A stretch of 64,000 nucleotides of DNA, from positions 744,001 through 808,000 of the forward strand of contig JAWWNJ010000010.1 in assembly GCA_037176885.1 (NCBI GenBank). The letters run 5' to 3'. The position numbers were made by a program, and so were the translations under genes. Below are positions 45,549 to 58,346 of the stretch, piece after piece (the first letter of the stretch is position 1; every line of letters starts with the position of its first letter). The notes beneath the pieces are model-generated. The model saw nothing but the letters and a program-made list of their open reading frames with translations. It was not told the origin of the DNA and did not search any database. The DNA comes from Favolaschia claudopus. Lineage: Eukaryota; Basidiomycota; Agaricomycetes; Agaricales; Mycenaceae.

Positions 45549-46421
45549 CGGGTGTCGTGTCAACGACCTCACATATGAGCTTCCTCTGCTTGCGCCTAGC
45601 TGTGGTCCAGTGTGGATGCGGTGGGGGAAAGAGTAAGAAAGATCTTCGCGCCCAGTCCCTCAATTTGACCAACGGACGGAGGATACGGATCATGGTCCGA
45701 TATGAAACGACACGACGTCGGCTAAACGCAATCATTCCTGCCATTCCTTGTGTCAGTATTTGGTCAACGTTGCCCTGTTCTTGGCTTGCCTGGAATAGCG
45801 TTCCTGTTCAAAATGCTATGGACCATAATTCTGGGTGCAAAGCCGTCGCCGGATGATTATTTCGAGCTCATAAAACGCGCAACCTCGAAACCAATATTCG
45901 AGTGGCGTTTTTGCAGCATGCTTCACTTTCACGTGGAATGAGAGCCAGATTTTCACGGGCGATGAAGCTCTCCTATCACTCCCAGAGTTCACTCGGGGTA
46001 CTGTCGCAAGGAAGGGTGCGCAATCCTGGGAACTGGTCAAGGCTTGAGACAAGCTCAGAATCGTGTGCCGACGCTGCCGCCAAGCGCCGAAATCGAAAAG
46101 TTGATAATGATCTGATGGTGATTGCAGGCCCATCACGCCGGTAAATGCCGACAATTTTCAACTGGTTGAACTTCAGGTTTGGATTCTCATACCGTTTAGA
46201 GGTGTCTCGAAATTGACCGGCATGACAAGAAGCTAATGAACAAAGTGCCTAAACTTGAGCGGTATTGAGCGCTGCTATAAGTACAAAAAAATACGTAAAT
46301 CCGAGAGTTTACAACTTGAACCAAACTTGAACACCACAAGAAATAACGAATGGTATCCGAATAGTACAGAAGCGTGAGCTGGGTATCGAAGGATCTGGTT
46401 GGTTCATGGTGGAATTAAGGC
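45549..46421. other. Intergenic, no recognisable gene
   Basis: Short frames only, for example minus 45816-46154. Two genes on the minus strand flank it, so it holds the 5' region of the DUF6533 gene and the 3' end of the next gene. Confidence 0.4.
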
Positions 46422-48623
46422 TCAATTGGGTCCATATGCAAAAATTCCCGCAGTGAAAATGCATACACCGGTAGACCAGATGAATCCACCAATCCAGTTT
46501 CCGCTGGCCGCATCCCTAAGATCGGCTGATCCCTTGAAGATACTCGTCCAGCCATCGTGACCAAATTGAAAAGCATTTGTCTGACACCAACAAGTCTCGA
46601 AAAAACCAATGTCCTCCAAAACAGTTGACGCTATAAGCCAGGCCGCGTTGCTTATCGCAATGACCTTGCCGATGAAACGGGAGGTAACCGCCAATCCTCC
46701 CAGAAAACACACAGCCATCCTAGTCGCCTTATCCAATTCGACCCTCTGCATTAGCGCATGCGATACGAGGTTCGAAAAGACCAGCAAAATCCAAGAAGCT
46801 GTTGCGGCCAGGCCGTAAACGAGATAGCTGCCAGATCGGCATCCGATCCCTACCGCAGGCGTATGGTACGCGACGAAAATCGCCGCCCCCGTGGTCCCCC
46901 ACTGAACAAAAAAAGCCACGAGTGCCGCTAAGCCCATGCGTTTCAATGCGGAATGAGGTATTTTACCCCACGCCATGAACGCCGCGAGGTCTTTCCGTGC
47001 AGGGCGAAATCCGCAACACTCGCCTGCATTCTCGGTGGTCATTGGGATAGGCATCCGATCCTTGAAATTTTCCAGACAAGTATCGAGAGCATGTTCTATG
47101 TGCCCGACAAACGCGAACCAAGTGAGTACACGCGCGTAGTTGAAGATCTGAATAATTCCCAGATGAGTACACCAGAGCAAGGTAAATTATAACTCACCGG
47201 GCCTTCTCGGTGCTCATCGCCACGGACGTCAAAGCCCCACCACGTGGTGAGAGGGAGTGCACGATCCAGATGAATTATGGGCGACACCGGTGTCGTGATG
47301 TCTTCGCTGCTATAGACCGGACTTCTTGTGCTTCCGGATGGATGAGGAACTTGGAGAAGAAGCGGCTCATGTGGTTGGAGATCATTCAGAGCGAAGTTCT
47401 CAGTAGACGGTGTGATGCCATGATAATAATTTTCGCGGCTGTCGTCCGTCAAGGTCCGCTCTTCGTGCGACAAGGGCGGAAACATGTCGGCGTTCGGACG
47501 TAGCCCTCTTTGGAATGCAAATGACGTTTCTGCAGCGCCGTCCTGGTCGCGTTCGGGGTAGCTTGCGTTATCAACAAGAGCTTCTTGTATAGCTCCCGCC
47601 TTGCACTGCGATCCGACTCGGATGTATCTAGCAGAATCGAATGAGAGTGCGCTGCTTCCAAATAAGCCCCGAACCTACCCAAACACGACGGGAAACCTGG
47701 GGATAGATTTATTTTGAAACTATAGATTTCAATCGAACGCGACGCACATCCAGCTCCAGACAGTACTGGATGCAAATTGAAGACCAACTTCTGTGCTACC
47801 GAGTGAATCGTGAACAGCAGCGATGAAGGAGATCAAGTAGGTTATGAACGCCAAGACAACTATAACGGTCTGTCAGTGTTCACTGACGATTGATATACAC
47901 GCAACATACCTTGAGCAGCAAAAGAATAAGTAAAACCGCGGCGAGTGTTTCTCAGATCCTTAGCCACATGTTTCCAAAAAATCTGCCGCTCCTGGTCATT
48001 TAGTACCAACAGATTAGCAAGGTCCCCATTCCGCTGATTTGCTCGCATAGGACATTGCTGAACCTCTCTAAGGAGAAATGCTACAGCGTCAACTCTTCCC
48101 GCCATATACCTGTATTCTGGCCTCGTTTCTATCTCTGCGATATGTTTCAACCGTCTGAATGAGCGAGAGATGTACCCCCGATTGAACGCCGTCAGTGCGA
48201 GGGAATATACGGCCAAAGCTGGACTCCCGAGGCATAAGCAGGCGCTCAAAATGTCCATCCATCCTTCAGCTTCAAATGGTAATTGAGCGATGAGCGCCAA
48301 CCACGGGAGCAACCATGTTGTAAGTGGAATCGCAGCTGCAGAAAATTCGATGCTCTTTTCAGAAGTGAAATCAGATATTGCCATTCGAGCTTATGTTCCA
48401 AGACAAGACCCACCTGCTTGATTTTATCCATGCCACAATGTGCCACACATGCCTGGTACGTGATACCCCAGACTTCAGGAGCCAATGTCGAGTTGATGAC
48501 ACTGACGTTGCAGGAGATTGGCTGCCCATTGATGTCGACGAGGCCATCCGAGCTGCAGTTGAAGGTACTAGCGCAGGCAGTTTGCCAGTCGGGGACAGAC
48601 TTGGTGCTCAAGGAGGCCCCCAT
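46422..48623 (-). CDS. Orphan Agaricomycete multi-span membrane protein
   Basis: Starts MGASLSTKSVPDWQTACAST at 48623. A Cys-rich extracellular part follows (CSSDGLVDINGQPISCN, QACVAHCG), then after an intron IPLTTWLLPWLALIAQLPFE and GSPALAVYSLALTAFNRGY, a block typical of a large uncharacterised Agaricomycete family. Next come a cytosolic helical region with RQIFWKHVAKDLRNTRRGFT, helices around 47700-47900, a long hydrophilic loop, and a C-terminal bundle (LAALVAFFVQWGTTGAAIFV, YLVYGLAATASWILLVFSNL) ending FIWSTGVCIFTAGIFAYGPN. No enzymatic motif is seen. A MITE sits 117 bases upstream of the start codon and may contribute to the promoter. Confidence 0.75.
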
Positions 48624-48739
48624 ATCAGAATTGAGGGAAAGGACAGTGGGTTAAGTGCCGCGGAGCTCCAAATATCATGGTCGGTGCCACACACAGCTTC
48701 AGATACGGAGACGGGTGCTGTTTCTAAATTTTGGTTGTA

Positions 48740-49264
48740 TGGTGGGGGACGTGACTTCATGTCACGCCGCAATTTTTGGAATTTTGACCTGAAACCCGGC
48801 CAGATCAACTTGAAATACCCAAGAGTGGGTGTTTTCCGAAATTTTGGACCGTGGGAACTTTTTGATGGGAAATGGCCAAATTTTTGCCGGAGAAACAGGT
48901 TTTTAAGGGAGGGAAGTACCGTTGAGGTAGAACTTGGGAGAGCTTTTGAGATCTCAATCGGCTCCTTCAAGTTTGATTTGGCCCTATGCCTCAAATCACC
49001 ACTCTTTGGGGGCATATTGGGTATTGATGGGCCATCAAAGTGACCCGGCAGAGCCATTTCGGATCAATTTCCGCTTTAGGATGGCCAAATTTGTGGTCAA
49101 AATCACGAAAGTCAACGGGGAATAAATCTGCTCCATACAATCTCTTCTACTCTTCAAAAGGAAGCGATTTATGCAATATCAAGAAATTCGGGTGACTGTC
49201 ACACGAGTTATTAGCGTCACAATGTTGACCATGAAAGTTTGTCATGAAGTCACGTCCCCCACCA
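48740..49264. mobile_element. MITE with perfect 22-bp inverted repeats and TA duplication
   Basis: Both ends read inward as TGGTGGGGGACGTGACTTCA plus two further identical bases (48740-48761 and 49243-49264) and are flanked by TA. The 525-base interior is AT-rich and non-coding. TA target sites and these terminal repeats suggest a Tc1/mariner-type non-autonomous element. The perfect termini point to a recent insertion. A plus-strand open frame running across it (48378-49043) is accidental. Confidence 0.8.
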
Positions 49265-49266
49265 TA

Positions 49267-50721
49267 GAACTGAGAGATCGGAAAAGCGGGACACAAACGC
49301 ACAGGAATTGACTTCCCTTTTTGGAGTTCTTCGACGACAATGAACTTTTTTGGTGACGGCGAATGCGGATCTCGGGCCGTCGGTCATTCATGTCTTTATG
49401 TGCAAAGCAATAGAACGTCATCCATTATTCAATTTCAGTCACTTTAACTCACAAGCAGACCGAATTTGAAACATGACTTTATGTTTCCGTTCGGTATACT
49501 TACTCCGGCTCCAATGCGGGAACAGCAAACTGTTCTGCAGCGCTTTGACGGTCAATTAGCCAAGGGTGTACATGTGGCAAGACCAGAGTGTCCTCGCTCG
49601 TAAGAGAACAATCATCGGTATCGGGCCGTCGTCCAGAGATAATTGTGAGGGGCAGGACCGTCCACGGTGGAGTAAAACGGAGACCCAACTGCGCAGGACA
49701 GGTGGAATAATATTTTTCTGCCAGTGCGCTGCATTAATATCTCGAAATTTGAACGGGAATTGCCTTTTCACCCAGCCTGCTCTGGCGCAAACCGAGATCT
49801 TGTGTGGCAATGCCTTATTCTCTTTCAGTGTGCATCATATGCGTATCCACAAGACTCGGATCCAGATCAGTAACAAAGCGGTAAGGGTAAGTTCATCTTC
49901 TGAGGCGCCAACTCCGCCAAGGGTTCCCGACGGCGATTTACTTACAGCACGTCGGAGACTCTTGTCGAGGCGTCAAATCGGTCGCCATCCCCGCGAGCCC
50001 GAGTCGGGAAGCAGTTGCGGGTACAGAAAAGTTCACTGAAAAAAATCGTAGTAGATCGTAGTCCAAGCTGATATCCGCCTAGAAATAGTCTGCCAGCAAA
50101 TCATCAAAAAAGCATCTCACAGATTCTCACTTGTTGTACGAAAAGCCTGCCGGCGCCCGAGGGTCGTGGTGGGCGCTGGATGCATATTCTCAAAGCATGA
50201 CATAGCCCATAAGGAGGCACGAAAGCGGTGAAGACGGGAGAGATGCCATCTCATGGAGGGGGCATGGCGGTAGCGGACAAGAAGGGATGGATGACTAAGC
50301 TAATACATCAGGTCTAGCTAGCCGGCCTGATCACCCTACTACAGCGGTGGACGATTCGATTTGAGAAACCAGGGTTCACAAGCGAGGACAAGGCAAGAGA
50401 CAAGGCAGGCAAAGATCTCTTCGCATCATTATTTACATCTTATCCATCCGCATCTCCTCCTCCTCCTCCAAAGGAAACGTCGATTCGTCGCGAATAACAA
50501 AACAATAACTGTAGGAGACTCCGTCAAAGAGATTGAAAACAACAGTAATTCAACAGATTGAAATCTAGGGTAGGTGGTTGTAGCTAGTATGTAGTCAGAA
50601 TGCATGTGTACGTTGCCGACTCTCAGTAGGCGAGAACGGCGTCTTCCTTTGATCCTCCAGGCGTCTCTATAATTCATTACCTTCTGAGCCTCCCCTCCCC
50701 TCCCCACACCCACGCCCCGCT
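49267..50721. other. Intergenic, no recognisable gene
   Basis: A plus-strand frame at 49566-50039 and a minus one at 49556-49810 overlap without family resemblance. The stretch 50400-50721 is the 3' flank of the ammonium transporter. Confidence 0.4.
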
Positions 50722-53700
50722 CTACCGACTATCATCATCCACCGTCTTCTCCGCCGAATGGTGATGATGAATGTGATCACCCTCCCGCCCTCCCGCCTGC
50801 GCCTCCACACCCCCGTTGATCTCCAGCGTATGCCCAATCTCCTGCTCCAGCCCCACATAATCGTACGCATACTCGCCCATCTCCGCGTCGTCGATACCGA
50901 GAATCTCAGCCTCCTCGGAGGAGCGCAGGCGGAGGGTTGGGATGAAGTGCATGATCCAGAGGATGATGGTCTGTGAGCGAGGTGATTATGGATGAATGAG
51001 TAGGTGGGGATGGGAAGGAGAGAGAGAGAGAGACGCACGGTCATAACGAAGGAATACGACACCGCCGCGACAGAGTCAGCGAGCTGGTACGCAAGCTGGA
51101 TATAATGGTGGTCGAGCCATCCTCCAGGAATCTCCGTCGCGCCGTCGTAGAACTACATTCCACGCATAGTCAGCATCTGCAACCCTTCGTCGACAACGAC
51201 GACGAGCAAACGCACCGCGATCCTCTTCTGCGCAAACAGCCCAGTAAGCAAGTTCCCCACAATTCCACCAACAGCGTGCGACGCGAAGATCTATCATAGG
51301 AGTAACATCAGTTAATGTATGTGGCGCCCACGAAACCGCAGCCGGAAAAACATTGCGGAGAAACGAGTTATCGTCGGCGGCGCCCGACGGCGGACAGCTT
51401 GTATCAGTTACATGTTATCGCACCAGTCCCCTCTCCGCGCCACATGGGCGTGGACACCAGCGCCACGCGGGCGTGAGCGAATAGGCCATGCGGGAGGGGT
51501 CTAGCCCGCACCCGCAGCGGGAACCCGCGATAAGGAATATGAATGACAGTCCACTGTCGACAATGGACCTTTCCGTGACAGACAGAGGGGCTGGGGTGAT
51601 AGGAAGAGGCCAAGCCCAAGCCCAGGAACAGCCGTGTCGTGCCAGACGTCCGTCAATCGCAAGGGACACATAGACGCCCATAGATCGCAGTCCAGACCGC
51701 GACAAGGAAACAAGATAGTCCAGACTAGATCCAGGAAAGCAAGGAAAGGTACAAGGAAAAAAGATAGAACCAGAGAGAAGCCAGAACGAGAGAGGAGGAC
51801 GCACATCCAACGTATCATCGTACCCAAGGATGAATTTCAGCTGGGTCGCAAAGTTGCAGCAGGTGCCGGCCATGAAGCCGAAGAGGACCGAGGCGGCTGG
51901 GAGGAAAAAAGTAGAGCAGATAGTCAGCAATGTGTTGGTGGTTTGGAGGAGAGGAAGATGGAAGATGAGAACGGAGAGAATGCAAAGAGGGTTTGAATGG
52001 GCGGGGTCGTGACGCGACGGCATGAGCGATTCAATCCAGCCACGAGGAGGCGGCGGGAGATGACTCCGAGACATACTATCCGCCTCACGGTCGCTGCCGT
52101 GTCCACTGCTGGTATCACACACCCTCCACCACCCCATTCCGCCCTCCCTCCATCACGAAAGGGCCTGCCCTCCACCGTGACGCGACCACAAAACAGGATC
52201 CACCCCACCCACGACTCGTCTCCTGGTCGTGACCCCACCGACCGACTGCAGATACATATCATCCATCCACCTCCACCTCCACCTCCGCCATCCAAAACCA
52301 AAACCACAAACAAAACAAGAGAAAAAAAAGGAACGAAAACACCACTCACGAACACCCACAAACCCACTCGCGGGCGTGATCGCCACCAGCCCCGCTATCG
52401 CGCCAGAGCAGAACCCGACCGCGGACCATTTCCGCTCGAGGCGCCAGTCCTGTCCGTCTCGTTGTTAGCAAGAACGGAAGATTGAAAGAGAAGGAGGGAC
52501 GGGGAGAAGGAGGGGAGGAAGGAATGAAGGGGAGGAAGGAATGAAGGGGAAGGACAAGGTCGCGTCAAATCACGTCTCGCTAGCGCACGTTGACGCCATC
52601 GAGGGCGGAGATGATATAACATAGCTTCGTGTGCCCAACACCATCTCCTTGTATCACTTCCTCGTCCTCCTCGTCTCCCTCCGACAGACTTCAAAACAAA
52701 GAACTCACCCAAAACATCCACACGAGCCCCCCAACACTCGCCGCCAGATTCGTGATAATGCACGCGTTGGCAGCGCGCAGGTTCGCGCTGAGGGCGGAGC
52801 CGCCGTTGAAGCTGCGAGAGCTCGTGTTAGCTTACGGAGGCGGAGATGCGAGGAGGAGTAGGGGCTGAGGGAAGAGAGGGGAGGGAAGAGAAGAGAAGAG
52901 AAGCAAAACGCACCCAAACCAGCCAAACCAAAGGAACACCGTGCCTAGGACGACGTAGGACGTGTTATGCGGCTTGTATGCGAGTCTACACAGACGAGTC
53001 AGTTAATCGTATATTCAGCGTGTAGGAGGAGAGAAGGAAGGAAGCAAGGTCGAGGTCGAGGCATCACGACAGCCGAGCCCGCGCTCGGTACGTACGCATC
53101 CTCTACATCGTCGATGCGAGAGCGCTGAGACTAAGCCCGCCATTCCTCTTCCGCCTCTCTTGCAATAAAAACCCAAAACGAAAGAAAACCCACCTCGCAC
53201 TCCCCCACCCGGTCCTCTTCCCAAGGTACACCGAGATCGCGAGCGCGGCGGTGCCGGAGGAGATGTGCACGGGCGAGCCGCCGGCGAAGTCGAGCCCGCC
53301 GAGGATGAAGGACCTGTTGGGGGTGAGTGAGATTAAGATTTGAAGGAAACCGAGAAAAGCCGAAGGAGGAAGAAAACGCAAGCAGCGGTTATGTGGTATC
53401 ATCCATCCATCCATCCATCCATGCGTCGTCCCGTCCGCCGCCTCGTCTGCTTGCTTGAGATCGTGCCCTCCGCGCACCACCAAAATCGCAGTAAAACAAG
53501 CCACCCGCCCCGCCTTTGCGATCGCACTCGCCACCGTCAATCCGGCCGACGTCCCAACGGCAGACGCATCGCCCCGTCCCTCTTTTCCTCCTCCTCCTCT
53601 ACCCCCATTTAACACCGCCCGCTCGTCGTCCCCCCATTCGCCTCCACCCGCTCGACCTTCTCGTCCCGTCCCCCCACTTTACTCCTCCTACGAAAAAACG

Positions 53701-55411
53701 AGAGAAACGAAAAAAAGCAACTCACCACCCATTACTATTCCACGTCCAGCACGCAATGGGGTCGTACACGAGCGTGGACCAGACGAAGACGAAGAAGAGC
53801 GTGGGCCAGAGGCGCCCGCGCTCGGCGATGGCGCCGAGGGCGAGCATTGGGCTGGGAAGAAGGGAAGGGGGTTAGCGAGCGATTTCGATGTAGAGGCAGA
53901 TGGTTGAGAGGACAATGAATAGGGTAACAGCGAGAGAATGATCGTATCGCGCATGGAAGAGGCGCACCGCGCCACCGAAACGAAGACCCGACCTCCGTCC
54001 AGGGATGCAGTGCCATACCCCACTCGACAAATGCACCCTGCTTGTGACACAAGCAACGAAAACCTCGCACCGCCGCCCCACCCTCACCCGGTCCGTGGCA
54101 GGGCCAAGAACACCCCCGACCGGCGGGACATCGCACCATCCCAACGCGAACGTTTCGCATCCGGTCCGTTCCCGACGACGCGTACTCCCCAAAAAGTGGG
54201 AGGGGTACGACGAGACCATAGAAGCCCGCCGACCGGCCCGAGATCGAGGGTGGAGGACGGGACGTCTCCTCAAAGGATACAAGGTGGGGCAGACCTCGTC
54301 GAGGACAACGCGCGAGGAGACGCGAGGGCGCTTCCTCTTCCTTCCTTGTTGCTCTTCACCAGCTGCCCGCGCAAGTCAATAAAAACCAAATCTGATTCGA
54401 CTCGATTTCGCCTCGCCCCGTGCACCTGCCTGGTCCACCTCCAATCAGGTATAATCCAAATCCCATCCGCACCCCATCGCAGGACACCGTCGAATGGGGA
54501 ATGCAGCAGGTAAACTGCGCGCCAAAGACGACACGCTAACCGCGCTCAAAAACGCCTCCCTAAAAACCCCAAAATCCAAATACCCCTTCACCCAACCCGC
54601 ACGCAGCAACAACATAACAAGAAAAAACAAGAAAGCCGCAAAACACGCACGTAATACACGCAAACATCAACTGATACACGCAAAAGACGATGCTGGGGAT
54701 GCGAGTGGAGCCGATGGAGGGCTGGTCGAGGACGCCGCGGAGGGCGAAGTACTGCGGGCGAACGAACGGAGTGAGTGAGTGAGTGGTTGGGGGCGGAACA
54801 ACGCAAGAAAGTGGACGGGAAACACACCTTCAGATTCCCAATGAACCCATTCGTCGCCGTTTCCGAGAACGCGAGGGAGAAGCCCCAGAAGAACCACTAC
54901 CAGAATCTCATCCTCAGAAACGAAGAGAGATAACAAACGAGAAGAGAAACGCGCACCTGAAACGAAACCACCGCAATAGTCATCATACTGAGGTATATCA
55001 TACTGAGGGCGTTCTTCCTGCGGAGGAGGCCGGAGTAGAAGAAGCCGACGCCGGGGACCATGATCCAGACGAGGGCGGCGGAGGTGAGGACCTGTGAGAG
55101 CGCAAGGTGTTAGCGAGGCGTCAAGGTGTTAGGGATGTGGGAGGTGTGAGATGGGCGTCGGAGGAGCGGTAGGGCGGGAGGACATGGGTAGGGTTGAGCA
55201 TGAAGAAGGAGGGGAAGGAGAAGGAAAGGGAGAATAGGGAAGGGGAAGACGAGGAAGAGGAGCCACCACGCACCCAAGCGACATCCCCCAAATTATAGAC
55301 CACGACATTCGTCGCATCGCTCGGATCCGTCCAGCTGATGTCGCCCGACGCATCGTACGCGATGTTCACCCTCCGCGCGAGGTGCTGTAGTGTGCTCGTC
55401 ATCGTGCTCAT
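50722..55411 (-). CDS. Ammonium transporter (Amt/Mep family)
   Basis: Eleven-span ammonium channel of the plasma membrane, split by about ten introns, many longer than usual here. It starts MSTMTSTLQHLARRVNIAYD at 55411, then NVVVYNLGDVAW, VWIMVPGVGFFYSGLLRRKN, WFFWGFSLAFS (family block with gate Phe), GAIAERGRLWPTLFFVFVW, DFAGGSPVHISSGTAALAIS (signature with the first pore His), FNGGSALSANLRAANACIIT, AGTCCNFATQLKFILGYDDTLD, FASHAVGGIVGNLLTGLFAQ (second pore His), and a C-terminal cytosolic tail with EEAEILGIDDAEMGEYAYDY, the conserved regulatory region, ending at 50722. Both histidines of the twin-His motif are present, so transport is expected to be normal. An in-frame stretch just upstream of the start (NAKQPNKLKTDTD) after a possible acceptor raises the chance of one more 5' exon. 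Confidence 0.9.
53397..53421. repeat. (ATCC)n microsatellite
   Basis: About six ATCC units inside an intron of the ammonium transporter gene. GA-rich simple sequence is also frequent in its other introns (52480-52560, 52870-52905). Confidence 0.8.
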
Positions 55412-57558
55412 GTCGGTGTCGGTCTTCAGCTTATTCGGCTGCTTCGCGTTCTAGTGGCAAGCGAGGTCGGCGCGAGTCCTTCCCAAAATCACTCCTGTCC
55501 GCAGAGTGAGACGGATGCAAGGAAGCAGAGAAGAGAAGGAGGGAAGAGAAACGTTATCTCCCCTCCATAAATACACACCGTTATGCATACCACCGTATCT
55601 CTCAGGAGGAGACATTCGATCTACGACAAAAAATGCTTGATGCCGGCATCGTTATCGTCCAATCGCGTTGCGGGCCTGACGAGAGACGTGCTTGGCGAGA
55701 AGGGAAGCCCCTCGGACTTATTCGGGGGGTTGCATTTCTCCGTCTTCCTCTTTGTCGAAATTGAAGACGCGTCTCAGTCTACACATCTCTCACCAGCTCA
55801 CAAATCACAAATTACCTACCCCAACTCAACTCCCACCCTCTCCCACCCCGCAAATATTTAAATTCAGAACCCAAGAATCCCAGACTAGCCCAGCCCGGCG
55901 GCAACTTATCTATTCCGCTCTTGATACTTACATTCTTTTCATTCCCCCGCTCGCACGTCGACACGGGCACACTGGCAGGCACCGACTTCCACGCCATCCA
56001 CAAAAATCCAGTACTCTGAGTCGCCACGCTGCCAGTATGATTATAACAATACGCATCGATATCCGCCTGTCAGTCCAACCTCCCACAAGACGTCCCGATG
56101 TCCCTGTGCCCCACCGATTGCTGTGAATCCCGTCTCCCGTCTCAGCCATATCAACACCTATTCCGTCCAAGTCGATGTGGCACCACTTGGTGTCGATGCC
56201 ACTGTGCCCTCTTGCGCGTCACTAGTACTGCCTTCATCCAATCAACTGCTGTCTCCCGTACCTCTCCGCGTCAACTTTCCTTCCTTCACACCGCCTCTCC
56301 CTGCCTCCCTACCTCAATATCAATACTAAATCGATCTTTCCGCCAGGTAAGTTAAGTTAGCCTGAATCTTGTCCGACCGCCTCCCTCCTTAGACCTCGAT
56401 GAATACCGCGTCAGCCTTTCCTCCATCCTCCATCATCACTAACGATGGGTAATCCTATGAATATGTACTTACTTGCCTACTAGCATACATTCCAGCTGTG
56501 TCCAACCTTCAAGTCTTGTCACTGTCACCAACTCAGCTCAACGCCGCCATGCCGCATCTCTCGATGTCAGCTTCGAACTACTCAACGAACCCGCGGAATA
56601 AATACCAAACGCCGATCTCACCCTCTTCCTTGGCAAAACTCACTTCACTCACGGCGCCATCGTGAAACTCAAACTCAACCTCAACCTTTAACTTCACCCA
56701 TCTTCAAATAACATAAAATCTGAGCTCGAAATCAATCCGACCCCCATCCTCCCAAGTTCAAATATAACCAATATCCATCCCATCCAATCCCCAACTCTCC
56801 CCTGGTGCAATCCCGATCCCCACCTCCGCCTCCTCCCACCCCTCATAACTCACCCCCATCTAACCTCACTTGCTTGCGCTTGCACAACCCCTCCTGATCG
56901 CGGACCCGATTCAGCGCGATTCATGTCTACCGTACCCGGGTTAGCCGTTTGAATCCTCGTCGAATCGCTCCTCTGAAGTGATACTTTAGTAAGTACATCC
57001 TGTATTTGTCGTGAATCCGAATATTGATTTGCCTCAACCGTACTTCCTTCCCAGGAAACCCAGCATCCCGCTCATAATTTATACCGCAAGCTAGGTCTTC
57101 GAGCTCTATGGGCTCGTGCTGAGGAAGGAGAAGAAAGGAGGTGAGGAGAAGGTCTTGTGTGGGTGTGCGGGGGGTTCGGCCGTCCCGGCCGACTGCGCTT
57201 TGCCGCGAGCGACTATGCAGCGGGAAAGCGAGTCGGAAGAAGCCGAGACGCGGGAACGGCCGAACCCGTACGCAAAAGCGACCGAGGGTCTGGATGAAGG
57301 AGACCCGCAGCCACTAGAGCGTAAGCGACAGAAAAGGAAGTGGGTGGGTGGGCAAAAGCTGAGCTGAAGGCGAGAAAGACGCGTAGAAGAGCTTTGAGAG
57401 CAGACGCGACGATGAGCGGAGGTGATCAAGAGATCAGTGGCTATGTCGGCAGGCCCGGCACGATCCGCCGTGCTCTTGTCTAGCTTGCCGTACACTCAGC
57501 CAGGCTCGCAAGCTCGCCTTTGGCTGAGCTCCCAACACACTAAAATCAACCCCATAAT
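55412..57558. other. Intergenic, no recognisable gene
   Basis: Mostly C/T-rich low-complexity sequence. A minus-strand frame at 55812-56027 and a plus-strand frame at 57116-57367 (rich in Lys, Glu and Arg) are open but unrecognised; the latter could be the end of a spliced gene, with an acceptor-like CCCAG at 57052-57056, but I cannot support it. Confidence 0.35.
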
Positions 57559-57660
57559 GGAATCTAGTGTACGGCGCATGCCTAGTCCTGATAATTGTAT
57601 ATTTCCATGTCAATCGCCGAGTATCACCCAGGAAGACGGGGTTCGATTCCCCGGGTTCCA
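57559..57660 (+). tRNA. tRNA-like sequence, copy 1
   Basis: The 5' end GGAATCT pairs with GGGTTCC before a terminal A. The T arm is canonical (CGGGG-TTCGATT-CCCCG, a good B box) and TAGTGTACGG is an acceptable A box. CCTAG and CCAGG could form the anticodon stem around a long loop, as if an intron of about 35 bases interrupted it. GT-CCT-G after the stem would give a CCT (Arg) anticodon in copies 1 and 2 only. Could be an odd intron-bearing tRNA, a tRNA pseudogene or a SINE head. Confidence 0.4.
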
Positions 57661-57849
57661 ATACATATACATGTTATACGATTTTGTTTTTCTGCGTCGT
57701 TTTTGCATACATTCTGCCAGTGAATCATCATGATCAGCTTCTCTCTCTCTTCCTTCGATAAGTTGATAATCAGATTCCGGCTTGGTCGACTTCATAGTAC
57801 TAGTAATTGTATTTGAAGGGGACAAGCTTATATGGCATACACCCTTAAC

Positions 57850-57939
57850 GGAACCTAGTGTACGGCGCACGCCTGGTCCTGATAGATGAATACGGGGAAG
57901 GATCATCCAGGAAGACGGGGTTCAATTCCCCGGGTTCCA
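57850..57939 (+). tRNA. tRNA-like sequence, copy 2
   Basis: Best-paired copy: acceptor GGAACCT with GGGTTCC, T arm CGGGG-TTCAATT-CCCCG, possible anticodon stem CCTGG with CCAGG enclosing about 30 bases, the inner part of which also pairs (TCCT with AGGA). Differs from copy 1 mainly inside the loop. Confidence 0.45.
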
Positions 57940-58260
57940 ATTTGTCTTGACTCTTGCGTCAAGAAAGCTTTTTCGACGTTCGAGCAGGGGAGAGACGTGA
58001 CGGCGACTGTTTCGATGCAGCCGAGAAATACGGTGAATCTACCGTGATTGTGGCGATATGACCAACTTTTTTGTTCGTCGATTATATTATATTCTTTACC
58101 AGTGTACTATAGTTGAAAATTGGATTCCGAACCAAGTGCTGCTTGAACCCGAAAAGTAGTACTTGAGTAGGGTTGAATTTGAATCTCGATCCGGTTCAAG
58201 CAAAAGCACTTGACTGTCTGACTCAAAGAGCTAAATATCAGTAGCTGTAATAACGGCCAT

Positions 58261-58346
58261 GGAACCTAGTGTACGACGCGCACCTAGCAGTTCGCTATGA
58301 GGCGTTACTCAGGATTCAAGACGGGGTTCGATTCCTCGGGGTTCCA
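58261..58346 (+). tRNA. tRNA-like sequence, copy 3
   Basis: Acceptor GGAACC with GGTTCC. The T arm is slightly broken (GGGG-TTCGATT-CCTCGG). The middle differs wholly from copies 1 and 2, so only the two Pol III promoter boxes and the ends are conserved. Confidence 0.35.

Noticed and set aside
48378..49043. 221-codon plus-strand open frame
   Set aside because: It runs antisense over the first exon of the membrane protein and then through the MITE interior, with no family resemblance.
52470..52910. GA-rich tracts as possible regulatory or repeat elements
   Set aside because: Simple-sequence stretches inside introns of the ammonium transporter; no unit structure beyond low complexity.
57093..57367. 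Possible last exon of a Lys/Glu-rich protein
   Set aside because: A plausible acceptor exists upstream, but I found no preceding exon and cannot name a family.
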